This document shows positions 48,676 to 58,609 of a stretch of 64,000 nucleotides of DNA, piece after piece. Origin of the DNA: Rhodothermales bacterium (GTDB lineage: Bacteria > Bacteroidota > Rhodothermia > Rhodothermales > VXPQ01). Under the pieces are notes generated by a model, which made no database searches, was not told where the DNA came from, and saw only the letters and a list, made by a program, of their open reading frames with translations. The first letter of the stretch is position 1. Every line of letters begins with the position of its first letter. Where the stretch lies: contig JAJECT010000042.1 in the NCBI GenBank assembly GCA_022821845.1, positions 62,001-126,000 on the forward strand, read 5' to 3'. The position numbers were made by a program, and so were the translations under genes.

Positions 48676-49298
48676 TTCTCGTCATCGACAACTACGATTC
48701 GTTTACCTATAACCTGGTGCACCTCGTGGGGCGGCGCGCAATCGACCTGGAAGTGGTCCGCAACGACGCGCTGGACGTGGACGCCATACGCGAGCGGGCG
48801 CCTCGGGGCATCCTGATTTCCCCCGGACCCGGGCGCCCCGCCGAGGCAGGCGTTACGGAAGCAGTGGTGAAAGCGCTGGGCGCCTCCGTGCCGATCCTCG
48901 GCGTATGCCTCGGCCATCAGGCGATCGGCGAGGCGTACGGCGGCCGCATCGGGTACGCGCCGAGGCTCATGCACGGCAAGACGAGCGAAATAGCGCACGA
49001 CGGGCGCGGCGTGTTTCGGAACGTGCCCAATCCGTTCACCGCCACGCGCTATCATTCCCTTGTGGTGGATCGCGCCAGCGTACCCGCCTGCCTGGACGTC
49101 TCCGCGGAAACGGACGACGGCGCCATTATGGGGTTGCGGCACCGGGAGCATCCGGTAGAGGGCATTCAGTTTCACCCGGAAAGCGTCCTGACGACAGAGG
49201 GGCCCCGCATCGTCGACAATTGGCTGGAAGACATCCTGGGCGACGTAGCAAAGGGCGCAACAGGCGCCGCCATGAAAGACCCGGCAGGCGCATCCTGA
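48672..49298 (+). CDS. trpG: Anthranilate synthase glutamine amidotransferase
   Basis: This 208-residue class I amidotransferase releases ammonia from glutamine for TrpE. The triad is visible: Cys in GVCLGHQAIGEAYGG, and His-x-Glu in GIQFHPESVLT. The NYDSFTYNLV start is diagnostic. Its ATG overlaps the trpS stop. A paralogue in folate synthesis (PabA) could share this subunit. Confidence 0.95.
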   Translation: MILVIDNYDSFTYNLVHLVGRRAIDLEVVRNDALDVDAIRERAPRGILISPGPGRPAEAGVTEAVVKALGASVPILGVCLGHQAIGEAYGGRIGYAPRLMHGKTSEIAHDGRGVFRNVPNPFTATRYHSLVVDRASVPACLDVSAETDDGAIMGLRHREHPVEGIQFHPESVLTTEGPRIVDNWLEDILGDVAKGATGAAMKDPAGAS

Positions 49299-49318
49299 CC
49301 CCATTTCGCCCCGAAATC

Positions 49319-50359
49319 ATGCAGAAATACCTGAATATTCTTGCCGGCGGCGGCGCGCTGCCAAGCGAAGAGGCCGAGCAGGCCATGCGCCTGTTGATGG
49401 AAGGCGCCTCGGAGCCGGAATATACGGCGGCCTTTTTGATGGGCCTCCGTACGCGCGGCGAAACGCTGGACGAACTGGTCGCGTTCGCCAGGGTCATGCG
49501 CGCCTGCGCCATCCCGGTGGAAACGGGGGACCCGGACGCCATAGACCTGTGCGGGACGGGCGGAGACGGCGCAGACACATTCAACATCTCGACCGCCGCC
49601 GCGCTCGTATGCGCCGGGGCGGGCGTTACCGTAGCCAAGCATGGGAACCGGTCCGTATCGTCGCAATGCGGCTCGGCGGACGTGCTGGAAACGCTCGGCG
49701 TAAAAACGGCGCTGGGCAAGGAAGGCGTCGAATATTGTTTCGAAAAGGCGGGGATTGCGTTCCTTTTCGCCCCGCTTTTTCATCCTGCCATGAAGCATGT
49801 CATGCCCGTGCGCAAAAAACTCGGCGTCCGCACGTTTTTCAATATCCTGGGGCCTTTGTGCAATCCGGCCGGGGTGCGGCGGCAGTTGACCGGCGCCTTC
49901 GACGAACAAACCGCCCAAACCATGGCGGCCATTCTGGAGCGCCTCGGCGCCCGCCGCGCGCTGGCCGTACATGCGCGAGATGGCCTGGACGAGGTGTCGC
50001 TTGCGGACGAAACAGCGGCCTTCGAAGTGCGGGAGGACGCAGAAAGCACGACAGGCGGCGGTCCGGCGAAACGCACGCTCCGGCCCGAAGACCTGGGCTT
50101 TGCCCGCTGCGATCCGCGCGCGCTGAAAGGCGGCGACCGCCATGAAAACGCCCGCATCGTGCAGGAGGCGCTGGCGGGCGAACCGGGACCGCGGCGCGAT
50201 GCGGTCGCGCTCAATGCAAGCTATGCCCTGTGGACGTCCGGCAAATTCGATTCGCTGGCCGCCTGCCGCAAGGCCGCCGAAGAAAGCATCGATTCGGGCA
50301 AGGCGCAAGAGACGCTCCGGCGGCTGGCCCAGGCTTCGCACAACGCGCCCGCCTCATGA
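49319..50359 (+). CDS. trpD: Anthranilate phosphoribosyltransferase
   Basis: This 346-residue enzyme joins anthranilate to PRPP. The PRPP/anthranilate motifs DLCGTGGDGADTFNIST, VAKHGNRSVSSQCGSADVLE and FFNILGPLCNPA are present. The ATG at 49319 gives the standard N-terminus; it follows trpG by 20 bases and its stop overlaps trpC. Confidence 0.95.
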   Translation: MQKYLNILAGGGALPSEEAEQAMRLLMEGASEPEYTAAFLMGLRTRGETLDELVAFARVMRACAIPVETGDPDAIDLCGTGGDGADTFNISTAAALVCAGAGVTVAKHGNRSVSSQCGSADVLETLGVKTALGKEGVEYCFEKAGIAFLFAPLFHPAMKHVMPVRKKLGVRTFFNILGPLCNPAGVRRQLTGAFDEQTAQTMAAILERLGARRALAVHARDGLDEVSLADETAAFEVREDAESTTGGGPAKRTLRPEDLGFARCDPRALKGGDRHENARIVQEALAGEPGPRRDAVALNASYALWTSGKFDSLAACRKAAEESIDSGKAQETLRRLAQASHNAPAS

Positions 50360-51150
50360 CGATACTCGACCGCATCGTAGCGGATACGCGCGAAGTCGTG
50401 GCCGCCCGAAAAGCCGCCGCGCCGCCGGGAACGCTGGAAAACAGCGCGGCGTTCGCCGAAAGCCGGCGTTCCCTCGAACAGGCGCTGCGGACTCCCGGTC
50501 CGGCGATCATCGCGGAGATCAAGAAAGCTTCCCCGTCCCAGGGAATCATCCGAAACGATTTTCGCCCGGCCGAAATCGCCCGGCAATACGAAGCCGCGGG
50601 CGCCTGCGCCGTTTCCGTCCTTACCGAACCCCGCCATTTTCAGGGATCGCTGGACGACCTGCAGGCCGCCCGGCAAACAGTGTCCCTGCCCGTATTGCGA
50701 AAAGATTTCATTATCGACCCGTATCAACTGACCGAGGCCCGGGCCTGCGGGGCCGACGCGGTGCTCCTGATCGCCGCCATCCTGTCCAGGACGCAGCTGC
50801 GGGACCTGCTGCAAGCGGCGCATGCCCTGGACCTTGACGCGCTGATCGAAGTATACGCGGCGCAAGAACTGGACCGCATCGATTTCGACGAAGCGCGCAT
50901 CGTGGGCGCGAACAATCGCGACCTGCGCACCTTCGAGGTAGACGTCCGCCATAGCCTTCGGGTCTTCGAGCGCGTCCCGAACAGCGTGGTCCGGGTGTCG
51001 GAAAGCGGCCTTGCGTCGGGCGAAACGGTGCGCTTCCTGCGCGAACGCGGCGTCGACGCCTTCCTGATCGGGGAAGCCTTCATGCGGGCGGAACGCCCCG
51101 GAGACGCCCTGACGAAACTTTTGCGCGAAGCAAACCGCGCGGACGCATGA
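50356..51150 (+). CDS. trpC: Indole-3-glycerol phosphate synthase
   Basis: This 264-residue TIM barrel closes the indole ring. Catalytic regions are IIAEIKKASPSQG, VLTEPRHFQG, LRKDFIIDPYQ, GANNRDLRTFEVD and RVSESGL. It is a stand-alone TrpC, not fused to TrpF. ATGA overlaps join it to both trpD and trpF. Confidence 0.95.
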   Translation: MTILDRIVADTREVVAARKAAAPPGTLENSAAFAESRRSLEQALRTPGPAIIAEIKKASPSQGIIRNDFRPAEIARQYEAAGACAVSVLTEPRHFQGSLDDLQAARQTVSLPVLRKDFIIDPYQLTEARACGADAVLLIAAILSRTQLRDLLQAAHALDLDALIEVYAAQELDRIDFDEARIVGANNRDLRTFEVDVRHSLRVFERVPNSVVRVSESGLASGETVRFLRERGVDAFLIGEAFMRAERPGDALTKLLREANRADA

Positions 51151-51815
51151 CGAAGACCCGACTCAAAATATGCGGAATCACGAGGCTGGAAGACGCCCGG
51201 TACGCCGCCGCCGCAGGCGCCGATTACCTCGGGTTCGTGCAGCATCCCGGCAGCCCGCGCTATATCGATCCGGAACATGCGCGGGACATCGTCGAATGGA
51301 TTCATGGTCCGCAGCCGGTGGGGGTGTTCGTGAATACGCCGGCGGACGAGGTGAACCGGATCGCCGAAAAAGCGGGGTTCGACCTGGTGCAGCTCCATGG
51401 CGAGGAGCCGGTTTCCGAGGCCCTCCGGATCGAACGTCCGGTAATCAAGGCGTTTCGCGTCGCGCCGGACGCAACCCCCGAAGCCCTGGCGGGCGCCATG
51501 CGGGCATACGAACAGGCGGCGGCGTATTTTCTGCTGGACGCCTGGAGCGACGAGGTCTACGGGGGCAGCGGACACCCCTTCGACTGGCGCGTAGCCCCGC
51601 CTGCCTCTCATGGCGCGGACAGCCCCGAAGGCCCCGGCGTCTTTCTGGCGGGCGGCCTCCATGCGGGCAACGTAGCGGAAGCGATCCGTACGCTGCGCCC
51701 CTTCGCCGTGGACGTGTCCAGCGGCCTCGAATCGGCGCCCGGGCAAAAAGATTTTTCCAGAATCGACGCGTTTATGGAAGCCTTCCGGGAGGCCCGGCTC
51801 CCGACGGGAACCTGA
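51147..51815 (+). CDS. trpF: Phosphoribosylanthranilate isomerase
   Basis: This 222-residue TIM barrel performs the Amadori step before TrpC. KICGITRLEDARYAAAAGADYLGF holds the catalytic Cys, QLHGEEP follows, and the phosphate site is in FLAGGLHAGNVAEAI and VDVSSGLESAPGQKD. Its start overlaps the trpC stop; 57 bases separate it from trpB. Confidence 0.95.
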   Translation: MTKTRLKICGITRLEDARYAAAAGADYLGFVQHPGSPRYIDPEHARDIVEWIHGPQPVGVFVNTPADEVNRIAEKAGFDLVQLHGEEPVSEALRIERPVIKAFRVAPDATPEALAGAMRAYEQAAAYFLLDAWSDEVYGGSGHPFDWRVAPPASHGADSPEGPGVFLAGGLHAGNVAEAIRTLRPFAVDVSSGLESAPGQKDFSRIDAFMEAFREARLPTGT

Positions 51816-51872
51816 CCAGCCCCCGCGCCGCGCACGCCGCATGACGACGCATTACGACATAACACCGTACGC

Positions 51873-53066
51873 ATGATGGAAAAAACGCGCCCCCTTCCAG
51901 ACGAACGCGGGCATTTCGGACTGTACGGCGGCATGTTCGTCCCCGAAACCCTGATTCCCGCCGTAGAGGAAGTCCGCGCGGCCTACGACGCCGCCCGGCG
52001 GGACCCGGACTTCCAGCAAGAACTGGACGCCATGCTCGCAGACTATGCCGGACGCCCCACGCCCCTTACGTTTTGCGAACGCCTCACCGACGCCATAGGC
52101 GGCCCGAAAATCTATCTCAAAAGGGAAGATTTGTGCCACACCGGCGCGCACAAGATCAACAATACGGTCGGGCAAATCCTGCTGGCCCGCCGCATGGGCA
52201 AGATGCGCATCATCGCGGAAACGGGCGCCGGACAGCATGGCGTGGCCACGGCGACCGTTTGCGCGCGGTACGGCATGGAATGCATCGTCTACATGGGCGA
52301 AGAAGACGTCGAGCGGCAACGCCTGAACATGCTGCGCATGCAGCTGCTGGGCGCCGAGGTGCGGCCCGTATCCAGCGGCAGCCGCACCCTGAAGGACGCC
52401 ACCAACGAGGCGATTCGGGATTGGGTGACCCATGTGCGCGATACGTTCTACATTATCGGCTCTGTCGTGGGGCCGCATCCCTACCCGATGATGGTTCGGG
52501 ACTTTCACCGGGTGATCGGGGAAGAATCCCGTCGGCAACTCCAGGAGGCGGAGGGGCGGCCCGCGCCCGACGCGGCGGTAGCCTGCGTGGGCGGCGGCTC
52601 GAACGCCATCGGGCTGTTCTATCCTTTCCTGCAGGACCCGAACGTAGCGCTATACGGCGTCGAAGCGGCGGGCGAAGGGCTGGATGGACGCCATGCGGCG
52701 ACGCTTACGAAGGGATCGCCCGGCATCCTGCATGGCGCCATGAGTTACTTGCTGCAGGACGCAGAGGGACAAGTGCAACTGGCGCATTCCATCTCGGCGG
52801 GGCTGGACTACCCGGGCGTAGGGCCGGAACATGCCTGGCTGCGGGACGCCGGGCGCGTACGGTATGTGTCCGCGACGGACGAAGAGGCCCTCGCAGGCGT
52901 ACGATTGCTGTCGGAAACGGAGGGCATTATCCCGGCCCTCGAAACGGCGCACGCCATAGGCTGGATGGCGGAAGGCGTACGCGGCATGGCGCGCAGCGAA
53001 ATCGTCGTGGCGAATTGCTCGGGGCGCGGCGACAAGGATATGGGGACCATCGCAAAACATCTCTGA
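51873..53066 (+). CDS. trpB: Tryptophan synthase beta chain
   Basis: This 397-residue PLP enzyme condenses indole with serine. The PLP lysine is in [13 protein letters not shown], with [14 protein letters not shown] and the phosphate loop [10 protein letters not shown]. The C-terminal [10 protein letters not shown] is typical of TrpB1. It pairs with trpA 15 bases downstream. Confidence 0.96.
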   Translation: MMEKTRPLPDERGHFGLYGGMFVPETLIPAVEEVRAAYDAARRDPDFQQELDAMLADYAGRPTPLTFCERLTDAIGGPKIYLKREDLCHTGAHKINNTVGQILLARRMGKMRIIAETGAGQHGVATATVCARYGMECIVYMGEEDVERQRLNMLRMQLLGAEVRPVSSGSRTLKDATNEAIRDWVTHVRDTFYIIGSVVGPHPYPMMVRDFHRVIGEESRRQLQEAEGRPAPDAAVACVGGGSNAIGLFYPFLQDPNVALYGVEAAGEGLDGRHAATLTKGSPGILHGAMSYLLQDAEGQVQLAHSISAGLDYPGVGPEHAWLRDAGRVRYVSATDEEALAGVRLLSETEGIIPALETAHAIGWMAEGVRGMARSEIVVANCSGRGDKDMGTIAKHL

Positions 53067-53081
53067 ATATCTCTGGACATC

Positions 53082-53915
53082 ATGCAACGACTCCGGGAAA
53101 CGCTGGCGGCTTGCAAGGCGCGCGGCGAAAAAGCCATGGGCCTGTTTATGACCAGCGGCTTCCCCGACCCCGAAAGCACGCTGCCCGTGCTGCGCGCGAT
53201 GGATCGCGGCGGCGCCGATTTCATCGAACTCGGCATGCCTTTCAGCGACCCGCTGGCGGAAGGGTTGCCTATCCAGCGCGCCAGCGAACGCGCCTTGCGC
53301 GCGGGTACGCGCATGCAGGATACGCTCCGAACCGCCGCCGCCTTCCGCGCCGAAAGCGATACCCCCCTCCTCTTGATGGGATACGCCAACCCGATCCGGC
53401 AATACGGCGCGGCCCCCTTTTGCTGCGATGCGCGCGCGGCGGGCGTCGACGGGTTGATTCTGGCCGACGTACCCCTGGAAGAACAGGCTCCCTTCGCCCG
53501 CGAGGCCGCTGCCGCCCGCCTGGGATTCGTCAGCCTGATCGCCCCGAACACGCCGGACGAACGCATTCGGGAAATCGACGAAACCGCCACGGGGTTCGTA
53601 TACGCCGTCTCGATAACCGGACTCACGGGCTCGGGCCTTGGCGCCCTTGAGCGCGTGGAAGCCTACCTGAGGCGGGCGCGCAGCGTCGTGCGTAAAAATC
53701 CCCTGCTGGTTGGATTCGGCGTCCGCAACCATGCCGACGCCGCGCGCCTGAGTCGCCATGCCGACGGGTTTATCGTCGGATCAGCGCTCATCAAGCAGGT
53801 GGAAGCGCTGTGGGACGGCGAACCAAAGCCCGCCGAAACGCGCTACGAAGCCATTCGCCGTTTTGTCCGCGCGCTGAAGACGGGCGACAACGCCGCGCAG
53901 GAAGAAACCCGATAA
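53082..53915 (+). CDS. trpA: Tryptophan synthase alpha chain
   Basis: This 277-residue TIM barrel releases indole for TrpB. Catalytic Glu and Asp are in [15 protein letters not shown], and the phosphate loop is [10 protein letters not shown]. Length is standard. It is the last biosynthetic gene of the operon. Confidence 0.95.
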   Translation: MQRLRETLAACKARGEKAMGLFMTSGFPDPESTLPVLRAMDRGGADFIELGMPFSDPLAEGLPIQRASERALRAGTRMQDTLRTAAAFRAESDTPLLLMGYANPIRQYGAAPFCCDARAAGVDGLILADVPLEEQAPFAREAAAARLGFVSLIAPNTPDERIREIDETATGFVYAVSITGLTGSGLGALERVEAYLRRARSVVRKNPLLVGFGVRNHADAARLSRHADGFIVGSALIKQVEALWDGEPKPAETRYEAIRRFVRALKTGDNAAQEETR

Positions 53916-53999
53916 GCCGCTGGCGCGGCAACCGGAAACCGTTCCATGCGTTAACAATAGACCCTTTTCCTGTTTTTGCAACGGATTTTCGCACGGACC

Positions 54000-55130
54000 A
54001 TGACCGCATTCCCGGGAAACACGGCCCCGTTTCGCACCTCGATCATCGTATTGGCGGCCGGCCTTTTCGCCCTGACCGGATGCAGCGGCGAAAGCGATTT
54101 TCGACCGAGGGCGGTCGGACAGGACGCCGAAATCCTTGTCGTGGCCGATTCGCTGGACTGGCATGGCGCCATCGGGGACGCGCTGCGCGAAACAATCGGA
54201 CAATTCATCAGCACCCTGCCCGCCCCCGAACGGCAGTTCGACTTGCGGCACGCGCGTCTTGCAACCGAACGCGACCTGGAAATGGCGCGGCGGCGCAAGA
54301 ACGTGATCTTCGCGGCGGCCTTCAACGATTCCACCAACGAGGCGGAATACCTCCGAAACGTCTTTGACCCGGCCACCCGGGAAACCATTCGCGAGGACGG
54401 AGGCGTCGCGGTCTCCCGCGAAAACATTTTTCGACGGGATCAGCAGGTATACTATATCGCGGGCGAAAACAAGGAAGACGTCGTACAGGCCATCTACGAC
54501 CGGGCGGAAGGGGTGTCCGGGCAATTCAACCGGATCGCCCGCCGCCGACTCGCCGAAGAAATGTTCGACCGGGGACGGCAGTTCGAAGTCGAGCAGGAAC
54601 TGGCCGCCATGTACGACTTCGCCGTGAACGTGCAGCACGATTATCTCATTGCGATCGATACGAGCGATTTCGTATGGCTCCGGCGGATTCTGACCGACAC
54701 GTGGCGAAGCGTATTCGTGCATTTTATCGAGAACGCCGACCCCCGGCTCTTGACGCCCGAATGGATTTACGACACGCGCGATTCCCTGGGCCGCCAGTAC
54801 ATTCAGGGCAACCTGGGCGGATGGGTAGAGATAGATCGCAGGGAAACGAGGCCGCTGGAAACCAGAAACATTAACTTCCTGGGCCGATACGGCTTCGAAA
54901 CGCGCGGCCTTTGGCGCATGGTCGGCGACGAGGACGGTCGAAAAATAGAATTCGGGATGGGCGGCCCCTTCGTTACCTACGCATTCTACGACGAACCCAC
55001 AAGGCGGCTCTACATGATCGACGGCATGGTTTTCGCGCCGGGGTACGACAAAAGAGAATTCCTTCGGCAGATGGAAGCGATCGCCTGGACCTTCCGCTCC
55101 GTGGACGCCGCCGCAGAAAGCAGCGGCTAA
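54000..55130 (+). CDS. DUF4837-type lipoprotein
   Basis: This 376-residue protein has a lipoprotein signal with lipobox LTGC near residue 27. The rest resembles DUF4837, a Bacteroidota family of unknown role: [39 protein letters not shown], and the C-terminal [36 protein letters not shown] at 54000 is chosen over TTG at 53976. It lies 84 bases after trpA and 104 before hisG; a shared transcript is possible. Confidence 0.82.
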   Translation: MTAFPGNTAPFRTSIIVLAAGLFALTGCSGESDFRPRAVGQDAEILVVADSLDWHGAIGDALRETIGQFISTLPAPERQFDLRHARLATERDLEMARRRKNVIFAAAFNDSTNEAEYLRNVFDPATRETIREDGGVAVSRENIFRRDQQVYYIAGENKEDVVQAIYDRAEGVSGQFNRIARRRLAEEMFDRGRQFEVEQELAAMYDFAVNVQHDYLIAIDTSDFVWLRRILTDTWRSVFVHFIENADPRLLTPEWIYDTRDSLGRQYIQGNLGGWVEIDRRETRPLETRNINFLGRYGFETRGLWRMVGDEDGRKIEFGMGGPFVTYAFYDEPTRRLYMIDGMVFAPGYDKREFLRQMEAIAWTFRSVDAAAESSG

Positions 55131-55234
55131 TACGCCGCGCCCGAAACATCTTTCCCCTGTCCGCTGTACGCCCGGCGCCCCGCCCTTCTTTTTGCAACGG
55201 CGCTCCGGGCAAGCATTTCCCCGCGAACGTATCC

Positions 55235-56143
55235 ATGGCCACCGCTACCGATAAAAAGGCGTCTCCTGCCCCCGTGTTGCGCCTCGGACTTCCCAAGGGC
55301 AGCCTGCAAACCGCCACGCTGGAGCTTTTGCAGCGCGCCGGCTATAATTTTTCCACCCGCGAGCGATCCTACTTTCCGTCCACGGACGACGAGGAAGTGC
55401 GGGCCATGCTGGTTCGGGCCCAGGAAATGGCGCGGTACGTCATGGACGGCGTATTCGACGCGGGCATTACGGGCAAGGACTGGGTGCTTGAAACGGAGGC
55501 GGACGTGCACCCGGTAAGCGACCTTGTCTACTCGAAAACCAGCATGCGCCCCGTGCGATGGGTCCTGGCCGTGCCCGAGCATTCCGATATCCGGTCCGTA
55601 CAGGATCTGCAAGGCAAACGCATCGCCACCGAAGTCGTGCATATCGCAAGCGCCTGGCTTCGCAAGCACGGCGTCGAGGCGGACGTGGAATTTTCCTGGG
55701 GAGCCACCGAGGCCAAATGTCCCGACCTCGTGGACGCCATCGTCGAGGTGACCGAAACCGGTTCGTCGCTGCGGGCCAACAAACTGCGCATCGTGGAGGT
55801 CCTGATGCACTCGAATACGCAGCTCGTCGCCAACCGGGAGGCCTGGAAAGACCCCTGGAAGCGGCAAAAAATCGAAAGCATTGCCATGCTGATGCAGGGG
55901 GCGATCCGGGCCGAGGGGCGCGTGGGCCTCAAACTCAATGCGCGGCGGGACCGCGTGGAGCAAATTATCGAATTGCTGCCCGCCCTGCGCATGCCCACCG
56001 TGGCGCCGCTGGCGAACGGGGAAGACTGGGTGGCGATCGAAACGGTCATCGAAGAACGCCACGTGCGGGGGCTTATCCCCGACCTGAAGCGGCTGGGCGC
56101 CGAGGGCATTATCGAGTACGCCCTGAACAAAATCATTCCGTAG
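55235..56143 (+). CDS. hisG: ATP phosphoribosyltransferase, long form
   Basis: This 302-residue enzyme performs the first histidine step, joining ATP to PRPP. The catalytic part has [21 protein letters not shown] and the PRPP loop [16 protein letters not shown]. The C-terminal ACT-like histidine-feedback domain (from about residue 230) marks the long form, which works without HisZ. No other his gene is in the window, so this one is separated from the rest of its pathway. Confidence 0.95.
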   Translation: MATATDKKASPAPVLRLGLPKGSLQTATLELLQRAGYNFSTRERSYFPSTDDEEVRAMLVRAQEMARYVMDGVFDAGITGKDWVLETEADVHPVSDLVYSKTSMRPVRWVLAVPEHSDIRSVQDLQGKRIATEVVHIASAWLRKHGVEADVEFSWGATEAKCPDLVDAIVEVTETGSSLRANKLRIVEVLMHSNTQLVANREAWKDPWKRQKIESIAMLMQGAIRAEGRVGLKLNARRDRVEQIIELLPALRMPTVAPLANGEDWVAIETVIEERHVRGLIPDLKRLGAEGIIEYALNKIIP

Positions 56144-56153
56144 CGATCCGGGC

Positions 56154-56528
56154 ATGACGCACCCGCTCTCCGCCTCGTCTCGTCCGCCCGAAACCGCCGT
56201 TCGGGCCGGGCGCCTTGCTCTTGTCGCGGCATGCCTTGCCTGGGCGATGCTCCCTGCGTGCGGCGGGGATGCGCATCCGCCCGTCCCGGACGACGCCATG
56301 GTGGCCGCGCTGGCCGAAATGCACCTTTTGCAAGCCCGGGCCGAGTATGCGGAAATCCATTTCGAGGAAGCGCAGGATTCGCTCCTTGCGGTCCATGGAC
56401 TCGACAGCGCGGCCTGGGCCGACGCTGTCGCCTGGTATACGTCCCGCCCGGAAATCCTGGCCGGAATATACGGACGCGTGGTCGATACGCTTCAGGCGCG
56501 GCAAATTCCTCAGATCGAAACAGAATAA
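56154..56528 (+). CDS. DUF4296-type small lipoprotein
   Basis: This 124-residue protein has a lipobox (MLPAC, near residue 36) and a helical domain, DDAMVAALAEMHLLQARAEYAE..., similar to DUF4296 of Bacteroidota. The role is unknown. It begins 10 bases after hisG and its stop is 11 bases from the converging recQ. Confidence 0.75.
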   Translation: MTHPLSASSRPPETAVRAGRLALVAACLAWAMLPACGGDAHPPVPDDAMVAALAEMHLLQARAEYAEIHFEEAQDSLLAVHGLDSAAWADAVAWYTSRPEILAGIYGRVVDTLQARQIPQIETE

Positions 56529-56539
56529 GGATACGCCGG

Positions 56540-58504
56540 TCAGGACGCCGCCGCAAGCATCGCCGTGGCCTTCGCCGTAAGTTCGGGCGCGCCGCCGAGG
56601 GGCGTGGACGGCGCAAGATACCCTTCGTTCATGAGCCAGCCGAGCAACTGATCGACCCGGTACGCAGGCGTTCGCGTCCCTTCGAGCCACTCCCGGCGAG
56701 GCTTCCCCTCGGCGATCTGCCGAAGCAACTGCCGTACGACAGGGGATTCGAGGGGGGGCGGCCGGTAGGCTTCGTGCCGCCCGAGGCATACGTCGCACGT
56801 GCCGCACCGCGCCGGCGTCGCCTCGCCAAAATACGTCAGCAGAAAATGCCGGCGGCAGGTCGTCGAACGCGCAAACCGGATCATCTGATCGAGTTGCGCC
56901 TCCGCCCGCTTGCGCGCGGCGGCGACCCGGTCCCCATCTATGGGAAGGCGGGCGCTGCGGGCATGCGTCAGCGCGACGCGCACCACCCGATCCGGGGGAA
57001 TCCAGTCGAGCCATTCCCCTTTTTGCAGATACTCCATGCCCTTCAGGAAGCGCTCCGGGGCCAGCTCCGTCCGCCGCGCCAGCATCCGAACGTCGATTTC
57101 CCGCCAATCCGAAAAAGCGCCGGCGTCCACCGTGCGCAATAGCGTCTGCAAAAACGCGCCGAGAGCCGTCTCCTCGTTCCGGTCGGCATACTCCCGAAAC
57201 GCCGAGGCGTCGCGGCGGCAACGAATCAGCCCGGCTTGCTCCCGCTGCGGCAGCATGCGCCAGGCTTCCTGCCGTTCGAGCAAGGTCACGGCGGTACGGA
57301 TTTTTCCCTCGACAAGCCCCGTGACGCGACGTACGTCATCAATCCGCACGGGCGCAGGGGCCTCCGCTTCGGCCCCCACGGCCACCTGCGCCAGACTGCA
57401 CACCGCGTCATAGACCTTGCGCACTTCTTTCGGCGCAGGATGGCTTTCCTCGATCAGCCTGCGCGGCGTATCCTCGTCCCCCTGATGATACAGCAGCGCG
57501 GCCCAGGACGTCTTGCCGTCTCTTCCCCCGCGCCCCGCCTCCTGATAATATCCTTCCAGCGTACCCGGCAAATCGACGTGCACGACGAAGCGCACATCCG
57601 GCTTGTCGATGCCCATCCCGAACGCGTTCGTGGCCACCATAATCCGCTGATCGCCGCGCACCCATCCGGTCTGCATTCGTTCCCGCACGGACCCTTCCAT
57701 CCCGCCGTGGTACGACGCGACAGACACATTGCGGCGGGCAAGCCAGGCGGCCCACCGTTCCACGCCCTTGCGGGTGCTTGAATACAAAATGCCGGGGCCC
57801 GGAACGCCTTCCAGCACGTCCAGCGCCTTCGAACGCTTGTTTTCCGTCTGGAAAACGGACCACACGATATTCGAACGGTCGAATCCCCGGATAATGCGTT
57901 CCGGCTGACGCAGCGCCAGCTGCTCGACAATATCCTTGCGCACAGGGGGCGTCGCCGTCGCGGTAAGGGCGACCGTCGGCGGATCGCCCATGTGCTTGCG
58001 CGCAGCGGCGATCCGGAGATAGGCCGGCCGGAAATTGTGCCCCCACTCGGAAATACAGTGGGCCTCGTCCACGGCGAGCAAGGAAATATTCATCCGGGGG
58101 GCGCGGGCGGCGAACGCTTCCGACGCCAGGCGCTCCGGAGCGAGATACAGCAAGCGATACCGCCCATGCTCGGCGTCGAGCCAGCGCTGTTCTATCTCGC
58201 GGCGCGACAAGGCGCTGTTAATGCAGGCCGCCTCGACGCCATGCGCATTCAGCGCCGACACCTGGTCCTGCATGAGCGCGATCAGCGGAGAAACGACCAG
58301 GGTGAGGCCTTCGTACAACAGCGCCGGAACCTGGTAGCAAATGGATTTTCCCCCGCCGGTGGGCAACACCGCAAGCACGTCCCGCCCTTCGACAATGGGC
58401 TGGACAATGTCCCATTGCCCGGGCCGAAAGTCGTCGTACCCCCAGTACGCGCGGAGTACGCGACAAGCGTCTTCATACGATGGATACTTCCCTGCCATGA
58501 CCAT
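56540..58504 (-). CDS. recQ: ATP-dependent DNA helicase RecQ
   Basis: This 654-residue 3'-5' helicase acts in recombination and fork repair. Motifs are GYDDFRPGQ (motif 0), LPTGGGKSICYQ (Walker A), DEAHCISEWGHNFRPAY (DEAH and aromatic loop), ALTATAT and QEAGRGGRDG. The zinc site uses four Cys in TTCRRHFLLTYFGEATPARCGTCDVC. After the winged-helix region the C-terminus does not show a clear HRDC domain. The start may be ATG at 58504 or 58498. Confidence 0.95.
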   Translation of the reverse strand: MVMAGKYPSYEDACRVLRAYWGYDDFRPGQWDIVQPIVEGRDVLAVLPTGGGKSICYQVPALLYEGLTLVVSPLIALMQDQVSALNAHGVEAACINSALSRREIEQRWLDAEHGRYRLLYLAPERLASEAFAARAPRMNISLLAVDEAHCISEWGHNFRPAYLRIAAARKHMGDPPTVALTATATPPVRKDIVEQLALRQPERIIRGFDRSNIVWSVFQTENKRSKALDVLEGVPGPGILYSSTRKGVERWAAWLARRNVSVASYHGGMEGSVRERMQTGWVRGDQRIMVATNAFGMGIDKPDVRFVVHVDLPGTLEGYYQEAGRGGRDGKTSWAALLYHQGDEDTPRRLIEESHPAPKEVRKVYDAVCSLAQVAVGAEAEAPAPVRIDDVRRVTGLVEGKIRTAVTLLERQEAWRMLPQREQAGLIRCRRDASAFREYADRNEETALGAFLQTLLRTVDAGAFSDWREIDVRMLARRTELAPERFLKGMEYLQKGEWLDWIPPDRVVRVALTHARSARLPIDGDRVAAARKRAEAQLDQMIRFARSTTCRRHFLLTYFGEATPARCGTCDVCLGRHEAYRPPPLESPVVRQLLRQIAEGKPRREWLEGTRTPAYRVDQLLGWLMNEGYLAPSTPLGGAPELTAKATAMLAAAS

Positions 58505-58609
58505 AGCGCCCGAACGATACCGCGTTCAACTCGTTGGATAAGGATACTTTCTGTCCGCCCCGCCGGATTCGCAGCAAAATACGACCGCGCGCAACAAAGC
58601 CCAGTCGGC

